A stretch of 11,032 bases of DNA from Planctomycetaceae bacterium. GTDB lineage: Bacteria > Planctomycetota > Planctomycetia > Pirellulales > Thermoguttaceae. The stretch is from the NCBI GenBank assembly GCA_031278315.1, contig JAITKS010000403.1:1-11032 (forward strand), given 5' to 3'. Below are positions 1 to 6,185 of the stretch, piece after piece. Position 1 is the stretch's first letter, and each line of letters opens with the position of its first letter. Below the pieces are notes generated by a model. The model was not told the DNA's origin. It saw nothing but the letters and a program-made list of their open reading frames with translations, and searched no databases. The position numbers and the translations under genes were made by a program.

Positions 1-20
1 CCGTAAGCTAAAGCATACGG
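1..20. repeat. Hairpin-forming palindrome at the left window edge
   Basis: CCGTAAGCTAAAGCATACGG folds on itself: CCGTA pairs with TACGG and GC with GC around a TAAA loop, with one A/A mismatch. It is the possible apex of the terminal inverted repeat; the right edge of the window stops inside the corresponding sequence. Confidence 0.55.
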
Positions 21-101
21 TTAATAAAGTGTCGTCCCTAGCGGGACTTAACAGATAGTTAGTTCCTTTTCGTGTATTTCGTGTTTAAAAATTACAAAAA
101 A

Positions 102-130
102 TAGACAAACAATTATTCCACTGATAAATT
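102..130 (+). promoter_or_regulatory. Possible sigma-70-type promoter of the caspase-like gene
   Basis: TAGACA (102-107) and TAAATT (125-130) are separated by 17 bases, with TG in the extended -10 position (122-123). The -10 lies inside a copy of the 18-base intergenic element. Transcription would start near 137, just before the ribosome binding site. This is pattern matching only. Confidence 0.3.
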
Positions 131-132
131 AC
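115..132 (-). repeat. 18-base intergenic element, copy 1
   Basis: ATTCCACTGATAAATTAC, the reverse complement of consensus GTAATATATCAGTGGAAT with one difference. Its GTAAT end faces the caspase-like gene, 25 bases before its ATG. Confidence 0.8.
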
Positions 133-144
133 TAATTTTTTATT

Positions 145-150
145 AAGGAG
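145..150 (+). promoter_or_regulatory. Strong Shine-Dalgarno of the caspase-like gene
   Basis: AAGGAG lies seven bases before the ATG at 158. The ten-base leader AAGGAGAATT is identical to that of the AIM24 gene; the KAS III, tsaD and fusion genes lack such a site. Confidence 0.75.
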
Positions 151-157
151 AATTTCA

Positions 158-2485
158 ATGAAAAAATTAAATACTTTTTTTTATGCTGTAGTATTATTGA
201 CATTACTTGTTGGTCAAGTATTTGCAGCGGATTCATACACGTTATTGATCGGGTATGAAAAATTTGATGCTAAATACATATCTCCGTTAAGTTGCGTTCA
301 AATTGATATTGAAAATATGAGAAATATTTTTGCTCTAAACGGCTATAAAGTTGCCTGTCACGAACCGGGTAAAATATTAGACCCGAATACGTTACAACCA
401 ATTGAACTCAATAAACAAATCAATGTCAATGCAAATTCAACAAGAGAAACGGAATTGTTAAAAATTTCCATCAAAAATTTTCTGAAATCTTTACCCCGTA
501 ATGAAACTAAAAGAGTCGTTATTTACTTGTCAACTCATGGTATTATATCAAAAGACGGTTATTACTGTGCCGTAAAAGACATGGAAGTTTCAGAAAAATC
601 TGAAGAAAAAGACGGCATTGAAATATATGACTATTTCAAAGGCGGACTTTCTTACAACTGGCTTTTCAACGAAATCAAAGAAACACCGTACGACGTAATT
701 TTGATTTTAGATACTTGCCATTCAGGTACAGGAAATATTCCCGATATTTCAAAATATATTTCGAAGAATGATAATAAATCCGCAAACAACCGTGTTATCG
801 TGTTAGCTCGTTGCCATAGAATGCAAGAGGCGGCAGCAACTCCGGAATATTCTAAATGGATCGCACAAGGTTTACGCGGATTCGCTGATATTAAAGAGAA
901 ATATGGAGAAGTAGGCGTCGACGAATTACATAGTTTTTTACTAGAACGTTTTCCAAAAAACACCAATGAAAAAGGCATCGTGTCGAGTAGTCCGATGAAA
1001 TTCGTGTTGGGTGCAGCGCAAGATCACAATACTATTTTAACGTCAATTATTCCTTATTCACAAGAAGAGTTGATCCAGATGTTTGCAATGGAAATAGATT
1101 TGGAACTTCAAAAACTCAAATATGAATTCAACCAAAACGAATCAAAAAAAACTACTAATGTTTATGTATATGAATTTCAGCCGGCTTTACCTAAAGAGAT
1201 TCAAAACGGAGACTTTGAAACCACAAGAAAACATTTAGGCAGAGCACTTTCCGCAGCTTTAGAATCTTATGCAAAAAAATCAGGCGATTACCGCATTGTA
1301 AGTCTTGAAGAAATTCAAGAAAAAACGCAACCCAAAGACAAAGACAAAGACAAAGACAAAGGCAAAGGAATTACACGAGCGGAAATAGAGAAACTTACAA
1401 GTTTGAACGATTCGCCTCTTGTCTTTATTTGCGGAACGGTTGGATTGTTTAATAAAGAGGAGGCTAAAAAATTCGGTGATGGTATAGAAACTATTCGAAA
1501 ATACGGCAATGACAATTCGTTTTTGCATATTAAATGTAGTATTCGTTGTAGGGGAAAGCAGTATCCGTTAGCGCAGAGCGGCGGCTTGATGAATTATGTT
1601 GTGCAGAATCTCGATGATTTTGTAGAATCTAATCCGGTCTCTATTGCACCGAGACTTATACAAGGGCGTGACGAAAATGAACCGCCGATATTATCAGCAA
1701 TTAAAATTGATAAAATCGCAGCAGGATTAAACAAGCCTGAAAATTCCGAAGTTGATTTATTGAATACTCCGTTGAATAATCCTTTACTCAAACCTGTTAT
1801 TATGGTCAAAAAGGGGGGCAGTCCTGCAATGAAAGAAAATCCGTCGTTGGAAGAATTTTCCGAATATATTAATAGCTGCTATCAAGAACGAAAAATAAGT
1901 ATCAACAATAAAAATGAATTACGAGTCGATTTGAAACCGGAAGAAGAGTTTATTATTGTCCTAGATATTTCGTGTCCTAAACAATTTGAGCTGCCGGAAA
2001 AGGAGGAAAATAAACCTTATCTTTATACAAGAGTTTTGATAGACGGGCGTAATACAATTGCGTCGGAATTACCCAAAGATGAAGATATAAGTTCAGAATT
2101 TCGTACTGTTGAAAGTTTAAAAAAAGCGGAGCCTTGGTATATCGGCTATGATGAAGAGTGGTCTAAAACTGAAACTAATACTAATACTAATACTAAAACG
2201 GGCAGCAGATTTGTTATTCCGGGTTTTACATTAAAGAATGAGCGTTATCCGCGTGCATTTAAAATGACAGATCAAGTTGTGCGGGATAGGGAGGGCAAAA
2301 CACTTTCTGATTATACGGGTTTGATTCAAATTGTTGCATATACACCGATTAAGCCGACGGTAACAGCAGCAGTGGTAAAACCCGGCGATCCTATTCCTTA
2401 TAAAGTAAAAAGTGTGAAGACAGATTATATCCCCGGTCCAATGGTTGGAGTTTGGGTTATACAATACGGCGAAGATCTTAAATAA
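158..2485 (+). CDS. Secreted caspase-like (peptidase C14) protein
   Basis: A 775-residue protein with an N-terminal signal peptide: Lys-Lys, a hydrophobic stretch at residues 8-20, and a likely cleavage site after Val-Phe-Ala23. It should act outside the cytoplasm. Residues 25-280 look like a caspase p20 fold: strand VVIYLSTHG with candidate catalytic His127, then strand VILILDTCHSG with candidate catalytic Cys187. Both dyad residues are present, so cysteine peptidase activity, probably metacaspase-like, is plausible; the substrate is unknown. The roughly 500 residues after the peptidase domain are not recognised. Residues 335-480 have an alternating pattern that might be a CsgG/LpoB-like fold (weak inference). 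Two in-frame low-complexity tracts, Lys-Asp at 393-404 and Thr-Asn at 673-680, lie in probable linkers. The start is supported by AAGGAG seven bases before ATG. It converges on the KAS III gene and appears to be transcribed alone. Confidence 0.85.
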   Translation: MKKLNTFFYAVVLLTLLVGQVFAADSYTLLIGYEKFDAKYISPLSCVQIDIENMRNIFALNGYKVACHEPGKILDPNTLQPIELNKQINVNANSTRETELLKISIKNFLKSLPRNETKRVVIYLSTHGIISKDGYYCAVKDMEVSEKSEEKDGIEIYDYFKGGLSYNWLFNEIKETPYDVILILDTCHSGTGNIPDISKYISKNDNKSANNRVIVLARCHRMQEAAATPEYSKWIAQGLRGFADIKEKYGEVGVDELHSFLLERFPKNTNEKGIVSSSPMKFVLGAAQDHNTILTSIIPYSQEELIQMFAMEIDLELQKLKYEFNQNESKKTTNVYVYEFQPALPKEIQNGDFETTRKHLGRALSAALESYAKKSGDYRIVSLEEIQEKTQPKDKDKDKDKGKGITRAEIEKLTSLNDSPLVFICGTVGLFNKEEAKKFGDGIETIRKYGNDNSFLHIKCSIRCRGKQYPLAQSGGLMNYVVQNLDDFVESNPVSIAPRLIQGRDENEPPILSAIKIDKIAAGLNKPENSEVDLLNTPLNNPLLKPVIMVKKGGSPAMKENPSLEEFSEYINSCYQERKISINNKNELRVDLKPEEEFIIVLDISCPKQFELPEKEENKPYLYTRVLIDGRNTIASELPKDEDISSEFRTVESLKKAEPWYIGYDEEWSKTETNTNTNTKTGSRFVIPGFTLKNERYPRAFKMTDQVVRDREGKTLSDYTGLIQIVAYTPIKPTVTAAVVKPGDPIPYKVKSVKTDYIPGPMVGVWVIQYGEDLK
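1334..1369 (+). repeat. In-frame AAAGAC hexamer tract
   Basis: Four perfect AAAGAC units are followed by AAAGGC and AAAGGA. They encode alternating Lys-Asp then Lys-Gly at residues 393-404 of the caspase-like protein. The six-base unit keeps the frame when copy number changes, so the tract is a likely slippage site in a flexible linker. Confidence 0.85.
2174..2197 (+). repeat. In-frame ACTAAT hexamer tract
   Basis: Three ACTAAT units and a fourth variant ACTAAA encode alternating Thr-Asn then Thr-Lys (residues 673-680). A closely similar Thr-Asn tract occurs on the other strand in the unrelated fusion gene at 8176-8217. Confidence 0.8.
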
Positions 2486-2493
2486 AAAAATTG

Positions 2494-2511
2494 GTAATAT
2501 ACCAGAGGAAT
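2494..2511 (+). repeat. 18-base intergenic element, copy 2 (diverged)
   Basis: GTAATATACCAGAGGAAT begins eight bases after the caspase-like stop codon. It differs from the consensus at two positions and points away from the gene. Confidence 0.65.
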
Positions 2512-2524
2512 AATTTATTTTTTC

Positions 2525-2542
2525 GTAATATATCAGTGGAAT
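2525..2542 (+). repeat. 18-base intergenic element, copy 3 (exact)
   Basis: A perfect GTAATATATCAGTGGAAT. With copy 4 at 2748-2765 it forms an inverted pair enclosing the CACAGAG module, a 14-base tandem repeat and the long hairpin. Confidence 0.85.
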
Positions 2543-2552
2543 ATTTTTTTTA

Positions 2553-2589
2553 TTAACCACAGAGGACACAGAGAACACAGAGAAATCAG
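2553..2589 (+). repeat. CACAGAG-type dispersed repeat
   Basis: Three spaced copies of (A)CACAGAG after TTAACCACAGAG. From memory, this family of intergenic repeats is widespread in environmental bacteria, planctomycetes included. No coding role is visible. Confidence 0.6.
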
Positions 2590-2600
2590 ATTTTGTAATT

Positions 2601-2628
2601 TTAGATTTTAAATTTTAGATTTTAAATT
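2601..2628 (+). repeat. 14-base tandem duplication
   Basis: TTAGATTTTAAATT occurs twice head to tail in the spacer between the convergent genes. It is AT-only apart from one G per unit and probably arose by slippage. Confidence 0.7.
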
Positions 2629-2650
2629 TAAGTGAATTACTAAAAAATAT

Positions 2651-2734
2651 TTTAGGCGGGAACGCAGTCGTCCCGCCGGCATCTTTTTTGTACAAAAAAC
2701 GCCTAAAGATACGGTCGAGACGACCGCGTTCCCG
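2651..2734 (-). repeat. Long imperfect hairpin between convergent genes
   Basis: Arms 2657-2686 and 2705-2734 are complementary at 25 of 30 positions. Three of the five mismatches become G-U pairs if the minus strand is transcribed, giving 28 of 30, so a KAS III read-through transcript would fold better than a plus-strand one. Between the arms lies a perfect 16-base palindrome, T6-GTAC-A6 (2684-2699). A second nested pair, TTTAGGCG (2651-2658) with CGCCTAAA (2700-2707), allows an alternative fold. It is far longer than an ordinary intrinsic terminator and G+C-richer than its surroundings. It may end transcription from one or both sides, or be an independent dispersed element. Confidence 0.75.
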
Positions 2735-2747
2735 AGAACAATAAATT

Positions 2748-2765
2748 ATTCCGCTGATTTATTAT
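2748..2765 (-). repeat. 18-base intergenic element, copy 4 (diverged)
   Basis: ATTCCGCTGATTTATTAT, three differences from the reverse consensus, lies 25 bases beyond the KAS III stop codon with its GTAAT-equivalent end facing that gene. Confidence 0.6.
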
Positions 2766-2790
2766 TTATTTTTTATTATTTAATGATTAT

Positions 2791-3795
2791 TCAACAGTCA
2801 ATTTCGACTAACGGACAAATGATAGTGTCTTGCCATTCAATTGCAACAACAGCCCATGCTAAACCGATACCAAATCCTTCCAAAATAAGTTTTGAACCGT
2901 AACGTAATTTATCACGTATTTGATTAACAAAGAGCATTGGAATAGTTGTACCTGACGTGTTACCGAATTTTTCCATACCGATAGGAACTTTTTCGGGCGG
3001 CATTTTTACCTTTCGTGCTAGATTTTGTATCATAAATAAATTAGCTTGATGTAATAAAAAATAATCTACCGAATCAAAAGACCAACCAGTTTTTTCTAAA
3101 ATTTCTTGTGTCATTTTGGGGACACAATCTATTGTGAAAGCATAAACTTGAAGTCCGTCCATGTGAAACATAAGATCATTTTTTACGTCAATTTGATTAT
3201 TGATATGAAGTCCATTTCTATATCCGATATTTTGGTAGAGAAACATAGAACCTGTTCCGTCGCGTCCTGCAGCATAATAGAACGGGTCGTCTGAATTTTC
3301 GATAAGAGTTGCCGAACCTGCGTCGCCCATTAACAATGCTGTACTTTGATCGAGCGGCGAAGTAATTTTTGACAATGTATCACCAACAAGCAGCAGCACT
3401 TTTCGTAATCCGAGTCCTTTGAGTAAACTTTGTGCTAGTATGAGTCCGTCTGTGTAACCGGTGCAGCCATGATTGACATCAAGCGTAATAATATTTTGAG
3501 ACAAACCAAGCCGATGTTGAAGTATTCCCGAAGTTGCCGGTGTCAAGTAATCGGGTGTTTGTGTAACAAAAATTATGGCGTCAATAGTTTCTTTATTAAC
3601 GTTTGTTTCGTCAAAAAGCCGTTCTGCTGCCGCTGTAACAAGATCAGATGTACAACCTGATTTAACATGGCGGCGTTCTGTAAATCCTATATTGTCAACT
3701 ATTTTTTTAACAATTTTTTCTCCGAATGTTTGATTGAATTCGTCCGCATGTATTGTGTTGGTCGGAACTGCGCAGGATATACCTAAAATTCGCAT
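2791..3795 (-). CDS. Ketoacyl-ACP synthase III (FabH-like)
   Basis: This 334-residue protein has the length and layout of the KAS III thiolase fold. The Cys-His-Asn triad is visible: Cys111 in DVNHGCTGY, His249 in LLHQAN and Asn279 in GNTSGTTIP. The usual GDAG (158-161) and the C-terminal glycine-rich GFGIGLAW are also present. The family performs decarboxylating condensation of an acyl thioester with malonyl-ACP in the cytoplasm, starting fatty acid synthesis or making a specialised acyl product. The nucleophile context, Asn-His-Gly before Cys, differs from the DVAAAC form of housekeeping FabH, and no fab, plsX or acpP gene is adjacent, so a specialised role is possible. I withhold the fabH symbol. 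No clear Shine-Dalgarno precedes the ATG. The gene lies 139 bases after tsaD and converges on the caspase-like gene. Confidence 0.9.
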   Translation of the reverse strand: MRILGISCAVPTNTIHADEFNQTFGEKIVKKIVDNIGFTERRHVKSGCTSDLVTAAAERLFDETNVNKETIDAIIFVTQTPDYLTPATSGILQHRLGLSQNIITLDVNHGCTGYTDGLILAQSLLKGLGLRKVLLLVGDTLSKITSPLDQSTALLMGDAGSATLIENSDDPFYYAAGRDGTGSMFLYQNIGYRNGLHINNQIDVKNDLMFHMDGLQVYAFTIDCVPKMTQEILEKTGWSFDSVDYFLLHQANLFMIQNLARKVKMPPEKVPIGMEKFGNTSGTTIPMLFVNQIRDKLRYGSKLILEGFGIGLAWAVVAIEWQDTIICPLVEIDC

Positions 3796-3835
3796 GATAA
3801 TATCTATTTTTATAATGTTAATGAAATAAAAATTG

Positions 3836-3853
3836 GTAATTAGTCAGTAGAAA
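3836..3853 (+). repeat. 18-base intergenic element, copy 5 (weak)
   Basis: GTAATTAGTCAGTAGAAA, a degenerate copy 40 bases before the KAS III start in the same orientation as copy 6. It is recognised mainly because of its neighbours. Confidence 0.4.
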
Positions 3854-3857
3854 ATTT

Positions 3858-3875
3858 GTAATATATCGGTGAAAC
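3858..3875 (+). repeat. 18-base intergenic element, copy 6
   Basis: GTAATATATCGGTGAAAC has three differences from the consensus. It forms an inverted pair with copy 8, so nearly the whole KAS III-tsaD spacer could fold into one hairpin. Confidence 0.7.
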
Positions 3876-3884
3876 CTTTGTGAG

Positions 3885-3903
3885 ATTCCATTTACTATAT
3901 TAC
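3885..3903 (-). repeat. 18-base intergenic element, copy 7 (weak)
   Basis: ATTCCATTTACTATATTAC keeps both ends of the reverse consensus, but the middle is changed and one base longer. Confidence 0.4.
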
Positions 3904-3908
3904 AAAAA

Positions 3909-3926
3909 ATTCTACTGATATATTAC
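3909..3926 (-). repeat. 18-base intergenic element, copy 8
   Basis: ATTCTACTGATATATTAC has one difference from the reverse consensus. It ends eight bases from the tsaD stop codon, with its GTAAT end facing tsaD. Confidence 0.8.
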
Positions 3927-3934
3927 AATTTTTG

Positions 3935-4966
3935 TTATCTTATTACGCCCGGGAAAGCGTCTAATTCTAGTGATTCAAAGAGTCCTTTTTTGTATCTTTC
4001 GACAGCGATTGCGCCCATGATTGCGTTGTCTGTACATAGGTTTGGCGGTGCGATGAATAATTTGTATTTATTTTTTTGCATAGCTTCGCTGATTTTTTCT
4101 CTAAATCTTTTATTTGCAGCGGCACCTCCTCCGATACATAGAGTTTTAATTTCGCTTTTTTTCATTACTTGTAGAGTTTTACCTACTAATATATCGACGG
4201 CAGCTTCTTGAAATGATGCTGCAATATCAGCTATTTCATTTGGCGGCAGTTGTGCTGCGGTTTTTGCCGGATCGTTTACCTTGCCCGGACCAACTAATTT
4301 ATAACGTACAGCTGTTTTTAATCCGCTGAAACTAAAGCTTATTCGATCCGGTTCATTAAGTAAAGATCGAGGGAAATTATATGCGTGAGGGTTTCCTTTA
4401 ACCGCAATTTTTTGTATCGACGGTCCGCCCGGATATGGTAAATTGAGCATAGCGGCGACTTTATCAAATGCTTCGCCAACGGCGTCATCGATTGTACCTC
4501 CGAGAAGAACAAATTCTATTGAATTTACACAATGATAAATACTAGTATGACCTCCGCTAATAATCAAACCCAAGCATGGAAACGGGTCTTCGTGTGAAGA
4601 AATCTTACATGCGTAAATATGAGCTTGAAGATGATTTATAGCAATCAAAGGCTTTTCGAGAGCAACTGCTAACGATTTCGCAGCAGAAAGACCAACAAGC
4701 AAAGAACCTGCTAGTCCGGGCATGTTGGCTACCGCAATTGCGTCGATTTCTTCGGCTTTAATTCCAGATTGTGAAAATACCGAATCGATTACAGGTAATA
4801 TCTGTTCTAAATGAACTCGCGACGCTACTTCAGGAACTACTCCGCCATATCGTTCATGTAATTTATCTTGAGACGCAACAACATCTGCAAGAACTTTAAG
4901 CTCATCTGTTACCAATGCCGCTGCGGTTTCATCGCATGTCGTTTCTATTGTCAATATTATTGTCAT
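3935..4966 (-). CDS. tsaD: tRNA N6-adenosine threonylcarbamoyltransferase TsaD
   Basis: TsaD transfers the threonylcarbamoyl group from threonylcarbamoyl-AMP to A37 of ANN-decoding tRNAs in the cytoplasm, working with TsaB and TsaE, neither of which is in the window. The 343-residue length is normal. The ASKHA-fold signatures are complete: IETTCDETA (7-15), the metal-binding His112 and His116 in NHLQAH, ISGGHTS (136-142), GEAFDKVA (164-171), FSFSGLKTAV (211-220), the GGGAAAN nucleotide loop (279-285) and CTDNAIM (311-317), whose Asp313 is the third metal ligand. The His motif is HLQAH rather than the HMEGH of E. coli; I recall this form from planctomycetes. The ATG sits directly before TIILTIETT, the normal N-terminus, although no clear Shine-Dalgarno precedes it. 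It lies between the KAS III and AIM24 genes on the same strand. Confidence 0.96.
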   Translation of the reverse strand: MTIILTIETTCDETAAALVTDELKVLADVVASQDKLHERYGGVVPEVASRVHLEQILPVIDSVFSQSGIKAEEIDAIAVANMPGLAGSLLVGLSAAKSLAVALEKPLIAINHLQAHIYACKISSHEDPFPCLGLIISGGHTSIYHCVNSIEFVLLGGTIDDAVGEAFDKVAAMLNLPYPGGPSIQKIAVKGNPHAYNFPRSLLNEPDRISFSFSGLKTAVRYKLVGPGKVNDPAKTAAQLPPNEIADIAASFQEAAVDILVGKTLQVMKKSEIKTLCIGGGAAANKRFREKISEAMQKNKYKLFIAPPNLCTDNAIMGAIAVERYKKGLFESLELDAFPGVIR

Positions 4967-5058
4967 GGCGATTTTAATGAATACATTTTGAAAAATAAAT
5001 ACCGAAAATAAATACCAAAAATGAAAACCAAAAATTCAAGTAAGAATAGTTTAAAAAT

Positions 5059-5173
5059 ATTCCACTGATATATTACCAATTACACATTAAAATTCGTTTT
5101 TTATTTTTTGTAATTTTTTAGTTTAAAACGAATACCGAAATTTAAAGTGTGAAAAGTAATATATCAGTGAAAT
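5059..5173. repeat. 115-base palindromic element between tsaD and the AIM24 gene
   Basis: The element is bounded by copies of the 18-base sequence in opposite orientation: exact ATTCCACTGATATATTAC (5059-5076) and GTAATATATCAGTGAAAT (5156-5173). Inside, ACACATTAAA (5082-5091) pairs imperfectly with TTTAAAGTGT (5141-5150), and TTCGTTTT with AAAACGAA. The copies are arranged outside-in compared with every other pair in the window. It looks like a small MITE or structured RNA. Confidence 0.7.
5074..5115 (+). repeat. 42-base direct repeat flanking the AIM24 gene, copy 1
   Basis: Matches 6104-6145 at 41 of 42 positions in the same orientation. It begins TACCAATTACAC and ends in a T-rich tract with TTTTTTGTAATT. 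The two copies lie on either side of the AIM24 gene, 1030 bases apart. Confidence 0.8.
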
Positions 5174-5214
5174 TTTTCGAAGGTTTCAAGTTCTTTTTTT
5201 CACTAATTTTATTT

Positions 5215-5910
5215 TCAGGATGAAACTCCGATAATTTCTTCGAATGGTTGTATTACGACAAATCCGTCGCCTTCAAATTTCATTTGTATGGATTCGCCGC
5301 TTCCGCGTCCGAAGAATGTTTTTAGTTGGATGTCGGTTTTAAATTGCGGCTGCAGATGTCCAGACCATGCGACGGTTGCATTTGGGTCTGAGAATACAGG
5401 GTTTCCGGGTTTAACAATTAATGTCAGCGGATCAAAATGTGTTGTAATTGCAACGAGTCCGGTACCGCTTAAAACGACATTGAACAAACCGCCGGCTAAC
5501 AAACCGGCTATTTTACGTGTCAATTTGATTTCGTTTTTTATTGTTGATTCAAATGCCAAAATATCATTTGCGTTGATACAAATCGACTGATTACGCAATG
5601 CGAATATCGTTATTTTTTTACCGTTATCGGCAGCGTACAGTTTGCCGGTACCTTCAACTTTGGTTAATCTTGCGCCTTCGGAAGAAATCATTTTTTTGAA
5701 AAGGTTTGCAATTCCTTGTTCCAAGATACCTTCCCGTGTAAATTTGAGATTACCTCGATAAGCTACCATTGCTCCGAGTTTTGTCCATACCATGTTATTG
5801 TTCAAATTGACTTCAAGCATTCGATCGCTTTCAAGTTCAAACGTGCCTTCATTGAGTTCCTTTTGTTCGGAAGCTGCAATAAAACCGTCAAGATCATAAC
5901 GTGTTACCAT
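5215..5910 (-). CDS. AIM24 family protein (TIGR00266-like)
   Basis: This 231-residue protein belongs to the AIM24/DUF124 family of beta-rich proteins. They are named after a yeast mitochondrial protein; the bacterial role is not established. Recognisable features are AMVAYRGN (47-54), GTGKLYAADNGKKI near residues 87-100, the glycine-rich GLLAGGLFNVVLSGTGLVAI near 136-155, DPNATVAWSG, and the terminal GRGSGESIQMKFEGDGFVVIQP. No signal peptide is seen; residues 133-152 are hydrophobic and glycine-rich but belong to the family fold. The start is well supported by AAGGAG seven bases upstream. The gene has a 275-base upstream region with a perfect palindrome and a tandem repeat, which suggests its own promoter. 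A 42-base direct repeat lies on each side of it, so it could have arrived or been duplicated as a unit. Confidence 0.9.
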   Translation of the reverse strand: MVTRYDLDGFIAASEQKELNEGTFELESDRMLEVNLNNNMVWTKLGAMVAYRGNLKFTREGILEQGIANLFKKMISSEGARLTKVEGTGKLYAADNGKKITIFALRNQSICINANDILAFESTIKNEIKLTRKIAGLLAGGLFNVVLSGTGLVAITTHFDPLTLIVKPGNPVFSDPNATVAWSGHLQPQFKTDIQLKTFFGRGSGESIQMKFEGDGFVVIQPFEEIIGVSS

Positions 5911-5917
5911 TTTAATT

Positions 5918-5923
5918 CTCCTT
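5918..5923 (-). promoter_or_regulatory. Strong Shine-Dalgarno of the AIM24 gene
   Basis: AAGGAG on the minus strand, seven bases before the ATG, within the same AAGGAGAATT leader found before the caspase-like gene. Confidence 0.75.
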
Positions 5924-5948
5924 TTTGTTTGAGAGTAAATTGAAATTT

Positions 5949-5962
5949 AATTTGATCAAATT
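5949..5962. promoter_or_regulatory. Perfect palindrome upstream of the AIM24 gene, possible operator
   Basis: AATTTGATCAAATT is a perfect 14-base palindrome centred about 45 bases before the AIM24 ATG. A half-site, AATTTGATC, follows at 5969-5977. Position and symmetry would suit a repressor site, but no regulator gene is nearby and AT-rich palindromes also arise by chance. Confidence 0.35.
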
Positions 5963-6005
5963 TACACAAAATTTGATCGCAGCAATATAAACATTAATCG
6001 TTTCG

Positions 6006-6027
6006 CATTGTTTGTACATTGTTTGTA
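6006..6027 (-). repeat. 11-base tandem duplication upstream of the AIM24 gene
   Basis: CATTGTTTGTA occurs twice head to tail on the plus strand. A perfect TTGACA (minus strand, 6031-6036) lies just upstream of it in the AIM24 direction, but no good -10 hexamer follows at 16-18 bases, so I do not call a promoter. Confidence 0.6.
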
Positions 6028-6103
6028 ATTTGTCAACACGCACCGACAGTATTATCGTACAGAAACAAAAATAATTTACAATACATGCAAAATTTGTAAT
6101 ATG

Positions 6104-6145
6104 TACCAATTACACTTTAAAATTCGTTTTTTATTTTTTGTAATT
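6104..6145 (+). repeat. 42-base direct repeat flanking the AIM24 gene, copy 2
   Basis: Partner of 5074-5115 with a single mismatch. It starts 40 bases beyond the stop codon of the 312-residue gene and lies upstream of the AIM24 gene. Confidence 0.8.
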
Positions 6146-6185
6146 GAAAATTCGGAATTGATAACACAGACAAATTAGAAGTTAT

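Larger units (their letters stand above)
9..132 (+). repeat. Left arm of the window-spanning inverted repeat
   Basis: This stretch reappears as its reverse complement at 10899-11032. Shared modules in order: TAAAGCATACGG and TTAATAAAGT, the small hairpin GTCCC-TAGC-GGGAC (34-47), GATAGTTAG, TTTTCGTGTATTTCGTG and the A-rich tract after it, CAATTATTCC, and the 18-base element at 115-132. The main difference is about a dozen extra bases before the GTCCC hairpin in the right arm. Confidence 0.85.

Noticed and set aside
1..60. tRNA or structured RNA gene suggested by the two small hairpins at each window end
   Set aside because: No cloverleaf, T-arm GTTCRA or CCA-adjacent acceptor stem is present; the hairpins are better explained as modules of the repeated element.
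2486..2550. Intrinsic terminator after the caspase-like gene
   Set aside because: The only local stem (GGTA/TACC) is short and AT-rich and is not followed directly by a T-run; the later T-run at 2544-2551 follows the 18-base element, not a stable stem.
2553..2734. CRISPR array suggested by short repeats in the first long spacer
   Set aside because: The CACAGAG units are separated by only a few bases, the other repeats are unrelated to each other, and there are no uniform spacers or cas genes.
3990..4211. Plus-strand open frame of 73 codons opposite tsaD, and similar frames opposite the other genes
   Set aside because: They lie wholly on the opposite strand of well-supported genes, show no family motif or ribosome binding site, and have the composition of antisense shadows.
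5912..6109. Minus-strand 65-codon open frame upstream of the AIM24 gene
   Set aside because: It overlaps the palindrome, tandem repeat and ribosome binding site of the AIM24 gene, has Cys- and Ile-rich low-quality composition and no ribosome binding site of its own.
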